Positions 1 to 5,338 of a stretch of DNA of 5,338 nt are shown here, piece by piece. The stretch is from NCBI GenBank assembly GCA_009784765.1, contig WQXP01000095.1, positions 1 through 5,338 on the forward strand, read 5' to 3'. Under the pieces are notes generated by a model. The model worked only from the letters and a program-made list of their open reading frames with translations, had not been told where the DNA came from and did not search any database. A program made the position numbers and the translations under genes. This stretch comes from Oscillospiraceae bacterium (GTDB taxonomy: Bacteria; Bacillota; Clostridia; Oscillospirales; Ruminococcaceae). Position 1 is the first letter of the stretch; every line of letters begins with the position of its first letter.

Positions 1-159
1 GAAGCGGCGGATTTTGCTTTCGCAGTCGAGAATGCGGAGGAAGCTGTCAAAGCAGTCGCGGATGTAGTGGTGTGCAATCATAATAACAGCGCGATGGGCG
101 AAATAGTAGATTACATTAAGAGGAGACAGAACAATGGAAAGAAACAAGTGCGAACATGA
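1..159 (+). CDS. HAD-superfamily (Cof-type) hydrolase, C-terminal fragment
   Basis: Reading frame 1 is open from the first base to a TGA at 157-159, giving 52 residues that start EAADFAFAVENAEEAVKAVA and continue ADVVVCNHNNSAMGEIVDYI. This pattern (A-D-F-x-x-x-V-x-N-A, then E-x-V-K-x-x-A-D, then a C/S-N-x-x-x-x-x-x-x-I segment) is the usual ending of Cof-type HAD phosphatases. There it follows the GDxxND magnesium-binding motif, which would lie just before the window. Family members are cytoplasmic, magnesium-dependent phosphatases of about 260-280 residues that act on sugar phosphates or other small phosphorylated metabolites. The substrate here cannot be told. The catalytic DxD motif is outside the window. 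The last ten or so residues run on past the usual family end and overlap the start of the next gene by 26 bases. The family call rests on a short tail only, so the subfamily is uncertain. Confidence 0.72.
   Translation, partial: EAADFAFAVENAEEAVKAVADVVVCNHNNSAMGEIVDYIKRRQNNGKKQVRT
118..125 (+). promoter_or_regulatory. Ribosome binding site for the small zinc-finger-like gene
   Basis: AAGAGGAG lies inside the end of the HAD gene, 8 bases before the ATG at 134. It is a good Shine-Dalgarno match at normal spacing. It supports both the choice of start and the view that the small overlapping gene is really translated. Confidence 0.7.
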
Positions 160-385
160 TTTCAGGAACGATAAGTGCATTATTTGCGGCGCGGTCATGC
201 AGTATGAGATTTGCAATGTTACCGAGCAGGTTTCCTGCAACAGTTGCATGGGCAGCGGCGGGGATTTTAATATGTCCGAAAATTCCTATAACAGCTATTG
301 CACTGTCTGCAACGGAACTGGGCAGGAATCACGGCAGGTAACTCGGCGCAGGGGGTACATAGTCTACCCCGAATCTAAAGACTGA
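134..385 (+). CDS. Small cysteine-rich protein with DnaJ-like zinc-finger motifs
   Basis: This 83-residue protein has no family I can name. It carries two CxxCxGxG motifs, CNSCMGSG (C35, C38) and CTVCNGTG (C56, C59), the repeat that binds zinc in the DnaJ/Hsp40 cysteine-rich domain. DnaJ has four such motifs and this protein has only two, enough for one four-cysteine zinc site. Near the N-terminus a separate C6-x-H8-x6-C15-x2-C18 pattern looks like a second, CHCC-type zinc site. C27 is left unpaired. There is no J domain, signal peptide or membrane segment, so it should be cytoplasmic. The C-terminus is basic (RQVTRRR) and then polar. A strong ribosome binding site precedes the ATG, and the gene sits between the HAD gene (26-base overlap) and the transketolase genes (16 bases downstream), so it is probably co-transcribed with them. 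Zinc binding is inferred from the motifs; its role (RNA or protein binding, chaperone accessory or metal sensing) is unknown. Confidence 0.8.
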   Translation: MERNKCEHDFRNDKCIICGAVMQYEICNVTEQVSCNSCMGSGGDFNMSENSYNSYCTVCNGTGQESRQVTRRRGYIVYPESKD

Positions 386-401
386 GAGGACGATAAAAGC
401 A

Positions 402-1265
402 ATGGACAGCACCAAACAACGCGAATTACAAATCGCGGCTTGCAAAATCCGTATGGGGATTATCGAAGGGGTTTACAACGCCAAATCCGGACACCCGGGC
501 GGTTCACTCGGATTAGCCGACACTGTGACATATCTGTATGAGAATCAACTCAAGCTTACCACCGACCCCGCCAATCCCGCAGACCCGAAGCGCGACCGTG
601 TAATTCTCTCGAAAGGACACAACGCCCCCGCGCTTTATGCGGCGTTAGCTTTGCGTGGGTATTTTCCTTGGGAGGAACTCAAAACTCTGCGGAAAATAGG
701 CTCGCGGCTTCAAGGGCACCCGGTTATGAGTGCAACTCCCGGAGTGGACTTCAGCACCGGTTCGCTCGGGCAGGGATTCTCGGCGGCTTGCGGAATGGCT
801 CTCGCGGCTAAGCTTGACAACGCCGCGTATAAGACATTCACAATCCTCGGCGACGGTGAGATTCAAGAGGGGCAGGTGTGGGAGGCGGCTATGTTCGCCG
901 CTCATTACAAGCTTGACAATCTTGTGGCGATTGTAGACAATAACAATCTGCAGATTGACGGAGCAGTAGACGAAGTTATGTCGCCGTATCCGATTGACGA
1001 GAAGTTTCACGCATTCGGTTGGAATGTCATTTGCATTGACGGACACGATTTTACGCAAATCGCCGACGCTTTCGCCTCAGCGGACAAGAACAGCGGTTCG
1101 GGCAAGCCTTTTGTAATCATTCAAAAGACGACCAAAGGCAAGGGAGTGTCTTTCATGGAGAACAAAGCCTCCTGGCACGGAGTTGCGCCGAATGAGCAGC
1201 AGTATAACGCCGCAATGGCAGAGCTGAAGTCTGCATTACAAGCATTAGGAGGTGAACAGCCATGA
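402..1265 (+). CDS. Transketolase, N-terminal (TPP-binding) subunit
   Basis: This 287-residue cytoplasmic protein is the pyrophosphate-binding half of a split transketolase (EC 2.2.1.1). The enzyme moves two-carbon ketol units between sugar phosphates in the non-oxidative pentose phosphate pathway, using thiamine diphosphate and a divalent metal. Visible family signatures are SGHPGGSLG (residues 29-37, with H31), LSKGH (H73), and the TPP/metal motif GDGEIQEGQVWEAA starting at G150 and closing with DNNN at residues 179-182. A late KGKGVSFMEN and WHG segment also matches the family. The length fits the stand-alone N-terminal subunits of clostridia, Thermotoga and archaea; single-chain enzymes are about 630-670 residues. 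The ATG follows a GAGAGGA ribosome binding site at 384-390, at a slightly long spacing of 11 bases. The stop codon overlaps the next gene's start (ATGA), as expected for a stoichiometric partner. A related split thiamine enzyme such as a 1-deoxyxylulose-phosphate synthase-like protein is less likely, given the motifs and the subunit pairing. Confidence 0.96.
   Translation: MDSTKQRELQIAACKIRMGIIEGVYNAKSGHPGGSLGLADTVTYLYENQLKLTTDPANPADPKRDRVILSKGHNAPALYAALALRGYFPWEELKTLRKIGSRLQGHPVMSATPGVDFSTGSLGQGFSAACGMALAAKLDNAAYKTFTILGDGEIQEGQVWEAAMFAAHYKLDNLVAIVDNNNLQIDGAVDEVMSPYPIDEKFHAFGWNVICIDGHDFTQIADAFASADKNSGSGKPFVIIQKTTKGKGVSFMENKASWHGVAPNEQQYNAAMAELKSALQALGGEQP
1247..1254 (+). promoter_or_regulatory. 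Strong ribosome binding site for transketolase C-subunit
   Basis: AGGAGGTG lies inside the last codons of the N-terminal subunit gene, 7 bases before the ATG at 1262. It is close to a perfect anti-Shine-Dalgarno match. Together with the ATGA stop-start overlap, it points to efficient coupled translation of the two subunits. Confidence 0.85.
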
Positions 1266-2212
1266 GTGCAACGGTTAATATAAGCAAGGCAACTCGCGAC
1301 GGTTATGCAGAGGGATTGCTCGCATTGTACGCTAAACGCCCGGACATGGTTGTTCTTGACGCAGACTTATCTGCGGCGACAAAGACAGAAGTCTTCGCGA
1401 AAGCAAATCCCCGGAGCTTTTTCAACTGCGGCATTGCCGAGGGTAACATGACCGGAGTCGCGGCGGGGCTTGCGGCGTGCGGAAAGCTTGTATTCGCGTC
1501 GAGTTTCGCTATGTTCGCAGCAGGGCGTGCCTTTGAACAAATCCGCAACAGCATTGCTTACCCGAAGCTTAATGTTAAAATCGCTGCAACACACGGAGGC
1601 ATATCGGTAGGCGAAGACGGGGCTTCTCATCAGTGCAATGAAGACATTGCCCTTATGCGAACTCTGCCCGGTATGACGATTATCAACCCCGCCGACGCTG
1701 TCGAAGCGCGGGAGGCGGTTCTGGCAATGGCAGACCACAACGGCCCTGCTTATCTGCGATTCGGAAGGCTGGCTCTGCCTGTAATCAACGACAATCCCGA
1801 TTATAAGTTTGAGTTAGGGCGTGCAGTCGTCCTTCGTGAGAGTGCAGATGACACAGTCGCGATTATTGCAACGGGTCTGACTGTTGCTATGGCACTCGAG
1901 GCTTATGATACCTTGAAAGGGCAGGGGATTAGCGCAAGAGTCATAAACATTCACACAATCAAACCCATAGATGAGCAGGCAGTTCTCAAAGCTGCGCGAG
2001 AGTGCGGCAAAGTCATAACAGTTGAAGAACACTCGGTCATCGGAGGGCTTGGGGACGCAGTACTCGGCGTTTTGGCTTGTGAGCCGTTCCCTGTGCATAA
2101 AATCGGAGTTCAGGACAAATTCGGTTACTCGGGCCCTGCGGCAGATTTGCTCAAAGCTTTCGGGCTCAGCAGCGAGAATATTGTCAAAACAGTAATTGAG
2201 GTGAGATTATGA
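1262..2212 (+). CDS. Transketolase, C-terminal subunit
   Basis: This 316-residue protein is the pyrimidine-binding plus C-terminal half of the split transketolase and forms the active enzyme with the upstream subunit. The pyrimidine-binding domain covers about residues 5-170. It includes NCGIAEGNMTGVAAGLA, whose glutamate E60 matches the conserved residue that activates the thiamine aminopyrimidine ring. It also includes the family segment ATHGGISVGEDGASHQ, with H123 in the substrate-binding position. The C-terminal Rossmann-like domain follows from about residue 185 (TVAIIATGLTVAMALEA, then RVINIHTIKPIDEQA and TVEEHSVIGGLGDAV). The start is fixed by the AGGAGGTG site and the ATGA overlap with the N-terminal subunit. 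The 3' end in turn overlaps the start of the secreted hydrolase by ATGA. The motifs are intact, with no sign of truncation or frameshift. Homology to the beta subunits of other thiamine enzymes is expected, but the pairing makes transketolase the best call. Confidence 0.96.
   Translation: MSATVNISKATRDGYAEGLLALYAKRPDMVVLDADLSAATKTEVFAKANPRSFFNCGIAEGNMTGVAAGLAACGKLVFASSFAMFAAGRAFEQIRNSIAYPKLNVKIAATHGGISVGEDGASHQCNEDIALMRTLPGMTIINPADAVEAREAVLAMADHNGPAYLRFGRLALPVINDNPDYKFELGRAVVLRESADDTVAIIATGLTVAMALEAYDTLKGQGISARVINIHTIKPIDEQAVLKAARECGKVITVEEHSVIGGLGDAVLGVLACEPFPVHKIGVQDKFGYSGPAADLLKAFGLSSENIVKTVIEVRL
2198..2205 (+). promoter_or_regulatory. Ribosome binding site for the secreted hydrolase, inside transketolase gene
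   Basis: GAGGTGAG sits in the last codons of the transketolase C-subunit gene, just before the ATG at 2209. It supports that start, which also gives a textbook signal peptide immediately after the methionine. Confidence 0.7.
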
Positions 2213-2298
2213 AAAAGAAAACAACAGCTATGCTTTTAGCGGCGGTAATGCTCATGTCGCTGATGTTCAGCGTTCCCGTAACACCGACAGCGGAGGCG
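2209..2298 (+). other. Signal peptide of the secreted hydrolase
   Basis: Codons 1-30 encode a positively charged start (MKKK), a hydrophobic stretch from about residue 7 to 22 rich in Ala, Leu and Met, and a polar region ending TPTAEA before N31. The AxA-type ending fits signal peptidase I cleavage. The cysteine needed for a lipoprotein is absent, so release or non-covalent retention is more likely than lipid anchoring. Confidence 0.85.
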
Positions 2299-3846
2299 AA
2301 CACCTTCGATGCGCGGCGAATCCGCGTTTCGGGGCAGCAGTTCGTAGTGGGTTCGAATGAGAACCCTCAGCGGATTTGGATTAACGGAGTCAACACGCCC
2401 TGGGACAGGTGGGACGATTTCGGGGGCGGCAGTTTCCGTGAGTCTTGGTGGGATAATCATTTTCGTTCGTTGAACGAAAACGGAGTCAACGCCACTCGTG
2501 TGTGGATTAGTTGCAGGAACAATCACGACGTTATTCAAATCAACGCGCAAGGCATGATTACAGGAGTTTCTCAACGCTTCTGGGACGATTTAGATGTATT
2601 CTTCGCTTTAGCCGAAAAGCACGAGATTTATGTTATGGCTACTCTCGTGAGTTTCGACCATTTCAAGGCATATAACGGCGATTGGGCGTGGATGGGACGC
2701 CCTCACCCCCATGAAGCTTGGCGGACTATGCTGCAATCGGCGGCTACGATTGACTCTTTTGTTAATCATTATACTATTCCTTTCGTGGAACGCTATAAGA
2801 GCAATCCTTATCTGTGGAGCATCGACTTGGTCAACGAACCTGACTGGACTCATGAAAACGATGTCAACGACAATTGGTTACAACCGAATCAGCGGACATT
2901 TCCGTGGACTCATATTTCGCACTTCGTTGCGCGCAATACTGCAGCGATTCGCAGCCGCAGCGATGTGCTTGTAACAGTAGGGCTGGCTTCGGTTAAGTAT
3001 AACTCGGACAGGTACGACGGCAACATGGTTTCTGACGCTCGTTTACAGGCGCAGTTCAATGACCCTCTCGCGGCTTTGGATTTCTGGTCGCCTCACTATT
3101 ACGATTGGGTGGGTGAATGGTTCGGACACCCTTTCACTCAAAGCCCGCAAGCATGGGGGCTTGACACGAGCCGCCCGTCGCTAATCGGTGAAACAGGCGC
3201 GAACGGAACTGTTCAGTGGATTGGAACGTCCGGTCAGCGGACACGCGGTTCGGTGCAATACACTCTCGTGCAGGATTATGAAAACGCATTCAACAACGGC
3301 TGGCAAGGAGTTATGAGCTGGACTTCTAACGGAGTTGATAACTACGGCACCCCCGACCCGGTTATTCGTAATACAGGTGTGGGTGTTCTGCGCGAAGTCG
3401 CTGCTGCGACAAATCGTATGCGGCAGTTACAACCGGCTTTGGTTCGCCCGAATATCACAGGCGGCGCAACAACGACTACTTCGACAACTCCGGCGACTTC
3501 TGCGCCGACAAGCCCGACTACTGCGCCGAGTACTGCGAGTTCTCCGACGAGTCCGACATCTGCTTCGAATTCACCGAGTTCACCGACCGGCACGACTGCA
3601 CCGAGTTCGCCTATTTCCATCGGAACGACTGCGCCGACTACGCCAAACGAGCCGCCGTCGGATGTTTCGATTTTGCGAAACGCGTATATAGGAAACTGTC
3701 CGGGGTGTTCACAAGATAAAATTTTTCGTCTGACAGTCGTAACCTATGCCGATGGGTCAACTCAGCTTCTTAGTGCCAAACGCAATTCCTCTGGAGAACT
3801 GCTCACTGCAGGGTGCAGCCATACGCATATACGCTTGGGGGCATAA
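2209..3846 (+). CDS. Secreted GH5-like glycoside hydrolase with Ser/Thr/Pro linker
   Basis: This 545-residue protein is predicted to be exported and to cleave beta-linked polysaccharide outside the cell. Residues 1-30 form a signal peptide (KKK, hydrophobic core, then AEA with likely cleavage after A30). The catalytic region, about residues 33-415, has clan GH-A / family GH5-type landmarks: R97 in NATRVW, H151 in SFDHF, N209-E210 in DLVNEPDW (acid/base), H296 and Y298 in SPHYYDW, nucleophile E328 in LIGETG, and W371 in VMSWTSNG. A low-complexity linker spans 418-484, followed by a 61-residue tail with CPGC and CSHTH. Cellulase or mannanase activity is plausible; the many Trp and the NEPDW/HYYDW context remind me of mannanase-like members, but substrate specificity cannot be read from sequence. 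There is no dockerin, LPxTG anchor or SLH domain, so how it is retained outside the cell is unclear. The ATG overlaps the transketolase stop codon (ATGA). The gene ends 21 bases before gdpP. Confidence 0.88.
   Translation: MKKKTTAMLLAAVMLMSLMFSVPVTPTAEANTFDARRIRVSGQQFVVGSNENPQRIWINGVNTPWDRWDDFGGGSFRESWWDNHFRSLNENGVNATRVWISCRNNHDVIQINAQGMITGVSQRFWDDLDVFFALAEKHEIYVMATLVSFDHFKAYNGDWAWMGRPHPHEAWRTMLQSAATIDSFVNHYTIPFVERYKSNPYLWSIDLVNEPDWTHENDVNDNWLQPNQRTFPWTHISHFVARNTAAIRSRSDVLVTVGLASVKYNSDRYDGNMVSDARLQAQFNDPLAALDFWSPHYYDWVGEWFGHPFTQSPQAWGLDTSRPSLIGETGANGTVQWIGTSGQRTRGSVQYTLVQDYENAFNNGWQGVMSWTSNGVDNYGTPDPVIRNTGVGVLREVAAATNRMRQLQPALVRPNITGGATTTTSTTPATSAPTSPTTAPSTASSPTSPTSASNSPSSPTGTTAPSSPISIGTTAPTTPNEPPSDVSILRNAYIGNCPGCSQDKIFRLTVVTYADGSTQLLSAKRNSSGELLTAGCSHTHIRLGA
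2460..2480 (+). repeat. Perfect 9-bp inverted repeat within the hydrolase gene
   Basis: TTTTCGTTC at 2460-2468 is followed by a three-base loop, GTT, and its exact reverse complement GAACGAAAA at 2472-2480. It lies inside the coding sequence (residues 84-91). It could form a small hairpin in the mRNA or be a palindromic binding site, but a chance occurrence cannot be excluded. Confidence 0.4.
3460..3660 (+). repeat. Low-complexity Ser/Thr/Pro linker-coding repeat
   Basis: Codons 418-484 of the hydrolase encode a linker made almost wholly of Thr, Ser, Pro and Ala, with recurring short units such as TSPT, SSPT and TAPS. At DNA level, variants of ACTGCGCCGA, CCGACGAGT and CCGAGTTCACCGAC recur imperfectly. 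Such linkers join catalytic domains to binding or attachment domains in secreted clostridial hydrolases and are often O-glycosylated. The repeats may vary in length between strains. Confidence 0.85.
3661..3843 (+). other. C-terminal Cys/His tail domain of the hydrolase, unrecognised
   Basis: Codons 485-545 form a compact 61-residue segment after the linker. It holds a C497-P-G-C500 pair, a central stretch predicted to be beta-strand-like (IFRLTVVTYADGSTQLLSA), and a closing C536-S-H538-T-H540 motif. The spacing of CxxC and CxHxH could make one metal site, or the cysteines could form disulphides outside the cell. It does not look like a dockerin, an LPxTG sorting signal, an SLH repeat or a carbohydrate-binding module that I recognise. 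Its position after a linker suggests a targeting or binding role; this is inference. Confidence 0.55.
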
Positions 3847-3851
3847 GCAAG

Positions 3852-3857
3852 AAAGGA
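3852..3857 (+). promoter_or_regulatory. Ribosome binding site for gdpP
   Basis: AAAGGA lies in the 21-base gap after the hydrolase stop, 10 bases before the ATG at 3868. It supports that ATG as the gdpP start. No other ATG lies between the upstream in-frame TAA (3844-3846) and this codon. Confidence 0.65.
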
Positions 3858-3867
3858 AAAGCTCGCT

Positions 3868-5338
3868 ATGAAAAACTTCTACCGCGACGGCGGGCTTGTT
3901 CTGTCCGTAATTGCGCAGACGGTGATAACCGCAATTCTTGCGGTGCTGTTGTATATGCACGACTTGCGGCATTTCTGGATTTTGCTGCCTTTTGTGGTGT
4001 TAGTCTGTTCTTTTACAATCGGCAAGCTGATTGTGGTAACGCACAGGGCGTTCCGTTATGTGAACACACTCAAGGGTGAAATCATAACAGCGGATTCGGC
4101 GGCGTTGTATCACTCACCGACGGCAATCGGCATTGTTGACAAAAATATGCGATTCATATGGTATAATCCCGTTTTTGCACAGGAGTTCAAGGAACTTGCG
4201 CAGTATGATACTCTTCACGGAGTCGCGCTGAGTGCAATTACTCCTGCGAGTACGGATTTGCTGCTCAGTGAGAGCGGTTCGCGTATTTCCTACGGCGAGA
4301 AATATTACAAAATCAATGCAGGGGTTCCGAGAGAGAATATGGCAGGGGAGATTTACGTCATCTATTTTGAGGACATCACGAAAGAGAGTATCCTTGAAAT
4401 CGAGAAGCGCTTATCGCACCCGGTAGTCATGATAATAATGATTGATGCCTATGAGGAAATCTTCTCCGGGGAAAACGTGAGTGAGAGCATGACAGCGTCA
4501 GTGGTGGTGCAAGTAGATAAACTCCTTGAGGATTATATCAAAAAGACGACCGGTGTTCTGCGAAAAACGGGGCGGAACAAATTCTGGGCAGTCGTGGAAG
4601 AGCGGCATATAAATGAGTTAGTAGACAGTAAGGTGAAGCTGTTAGATGAGGCGCGAAAAATCACTGTTACCGACAGAATTTGCGTTACCCTGTCTTTCGG
4701 AATCGGCAGAACGGGCGAAACTATGGCGCAGAGTGAGCAGTATGCGCGGCAAGCACTCGAGATGGCACTCGGGCGGGGCGGCGACCAAGCGGCCGTCAAG
4801 ACAGAGTCAGGCTTTGAGTTTTACGGCGGTTTCTCTAAGGGAATAGAGCGGCATACCAACAAAGTTCGAACGCGCTTGATTGCGAACTCCCTTCTTGATA
4901 TGGCGAACAGTGCGGATATTATCTATGTAATGGGGCATAAATTCAGCGACTTGGACAGCATTGGTTCAGCGGTGGGGCTTGCGTGCGGGCTGCGAAACCT
5001 CGGCAAATCGGCGTATATTGTAATCGACAGGGGAACTTCCCTTGGAAGCGGTCTGCTCAAGCGAATAGAGCGGGAGAGTGAAAAAGACAAGGACAAAGAC
5101 AAATCTGCGCCGCTGTTTATAGCCCCGGAGAAGGCCATTGATGCGTGGACAGAGAAGTCTCTTCTCATAATAGTAGACGTTCACAACAAGAAGTTGCTTG
5201 AAAGCTTGGCTCTTTACGAACTTGCTGAAAAAGTCGTGGTAATCGACCATCATCGCAAGATGGTAGATTTCATTGAAAACGCTGCGATTTTCCACCATGA
5301 GGTGACAGCGTCTTCAACAGCGGAGATGGTGACGGAGC
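3868..5338 (+). CDS. gdpP: Cyclic-di-AMP phosphodiesterase GdpP, 3' end cut off by window
   Basis: The frame is open from the ATG to the window end: 490 codons of a family usually about 650-660 residues long, so the DHHA1 domain and stop are missing. GdpP (YybT) is a membrane protein that hydrolyses c-di-AMP to pApA and so affects cell-wall, potassium and stress homeostasis. Two transmembrane helices lie at about residues 10-30 and 36-57. A PAS domain follows from about 76 to 170 (SPTAIGIVDKNMRFIWYNPVF). Next comes a degenerate GGDEF domain from about 190 to 310, in which GRNKF (235-239) replaces the GGDEF signature and the conserved RGGDQAAVK stretch is present. The DHH phosphodiesterase domain starts near 350, with metal-ligand motifs GHKFSDLDSIG (H357, D361, D363), VDVHN (D437) and IDHHRK (D460, H461, H462), then TASSTAEMVTE at the edge. 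A short EKDKDKDK run at 405-412 is unusual. In other Firmicutes gdpP often neighbours rplI and the replicative helicase gene; what lies downstream here is unseen. Confidence 0.95.
   Translation, partial: MKNFYRDGGLVLSVIAQTVITAILAVLLYMHDLRHFWILLPFVVLVCSFTIGKLIVVTHRAFRYVNTLKGEIITADSAALYHSPTAIGIVDKNMRFIWYNPVFAQEFKELAQYDTLHGVALSAITPASTDLLLSESGSRISYGEKYYKINAGVPRENMAGEIYVIYFEDITKESILEIEKRLSHPVVMIIMIDAYEEIFSGENVSESMTASVVVQVDKLLEDYIKKTTGVLRKTGRNKFWAVVEERHINELVDSKVKLLDEARKITVTDRICVTLSFGIGRTGETMAQSEQYARQALEMALGRGGDQAAVKTESGFEFYGGFSKGIERHTNKVRTRLIANSLLDMANSADIIYVMGHKFSDLDSIGSAVGLACGLRNLGKSAYIVIDRGTSLGSGLLKRIERESEKDKDKDKSAPLFIAPEKAIDAWTEKSLLIIVDVHNKKLLESLALYELAEKVVVIDHHRKMVDFIENAAIFHHEVTASSTAEMVTE

Noticed and set aside
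151..164. CGAACATGATTTCA resembling a Gram-positive LexA (SOS) box
   Set aside because: Only the left half matches the CGAAC...GTTCG palindrome, and it lies inside coding sequence.
645..1058. 137-codon open frame on the minus strand
   Set aside because: It lies fully opposite the transketolase N-subunit gene, has no recognisable motifs, and is a codon-bias shadow.
1367..1738. 123-codon open frame on the minus strand
   Set aside because: It is antisense to the conserved transketolase C-subunit coding region and has no family features.
3342..3620. 92-codon minus-strand frame rich in Gly, Val, Glu and Ala
   Set aside because: It is the antisense translation of the Ser/Thr/Pro linker repeats and would not be expected to be a gene.
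3335..3691. 118-codon + strand frame rich in Arg and Leu
   Set aside because: Its composition comes from reading the linker repeats out of frame; the hydrolase frame there is continuous and meaningful.
3661..3867. Possible internal promoter for gdpP
   Set aside because: TATATA- and TTGACA-like words occur, but no pair has acceptable -35/-10 spacing.
3847..3867. Terminator or riboswitch between the hydrolase and gdpP
   Set aside because: The gap is only 21 bases, with no stem-loop or T-run.
3813..4079. 88-codon + strand frame spanning the hydrolase-gdpP junction
   Set aside because: It overlaps both genes out of frame, while gdpP has a good ribosome binding site and the expected membrane helices in its own frame.
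4966..5298. 110-codon minus-strand frame opposite gdpP
   Set aside because: It lies opposite the conserved DHH catalytic motifs and has no independent support.

Overview
The window is a tightly packed stretch of coding DNA with every gene on the + strand. It looks like a Gram-positive, probably clostridial (Firmicutes) organism, perhaps from a gut, rumen or other plant-degrading habitat. This is inferred from four things: strong AGGAGG-type ribosome binding sites, a two-subunit (split) transketolase, a secreted glycosidase with a Ser/Thr/Pro-rich linker, and a GdpP-type cyclic-di-AMP phosphodiesterase. No taxonomic marker gene is present, so the assignment is tentative.

Layout from left to right: (1) the last 52 codons of a HAD-family (Cof-type) phosphatase, 1-159; (2) a small cysteine-rich protein with two CxxCxGxG motifs, 134-385, overlapping the HAD gene by 26 bases; (3) the transketolase N-terminal (thiamine-diphosphate-binding) subunit, 402-1265; (4) the transketolase C-terminal subunit, 1262-2212, joined to the previous gene by an ATGA overlap; (5) a secreted GH5-like glycoside hydrolase, 2209-3846, again joined by an ATGA overlap and ending in a low-complexity linker plus a small Cys/His-bearing tail domain; (6) gdpP, 3868 to the window end, which is open at its 3' side and cut off by the window.

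The largest gap between genes is 21 bases, so there is no room for an intergenic terminator or riboswitch. The genes are probably one transcription unit, and its promoter and terminator lie outside the window. Transketolase serves the non-oxidative pentose phosphate pathway. The hydrolase would release sugars from polysaccharide outside the cell, and the HAD protein may act on a phosphorylated metabolite. GdpP turns over c-di-AMP, which links to cell-wall and osmotic homeostasis. A carbohydrate-use theme for the first genes is plausible, but no direct functional link to gdpP is visible. Every gene family is recognisable. The least explained parts are the small zinc-finger-like protein, the C-terminal domain of the hydrolase, and the translational coupling of a secreted glycosidase to a cytoplasmic central-metabolism enzyme. 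I found no clear sign of a wholly new system, mobile element, CRISPR array or RNA gene.
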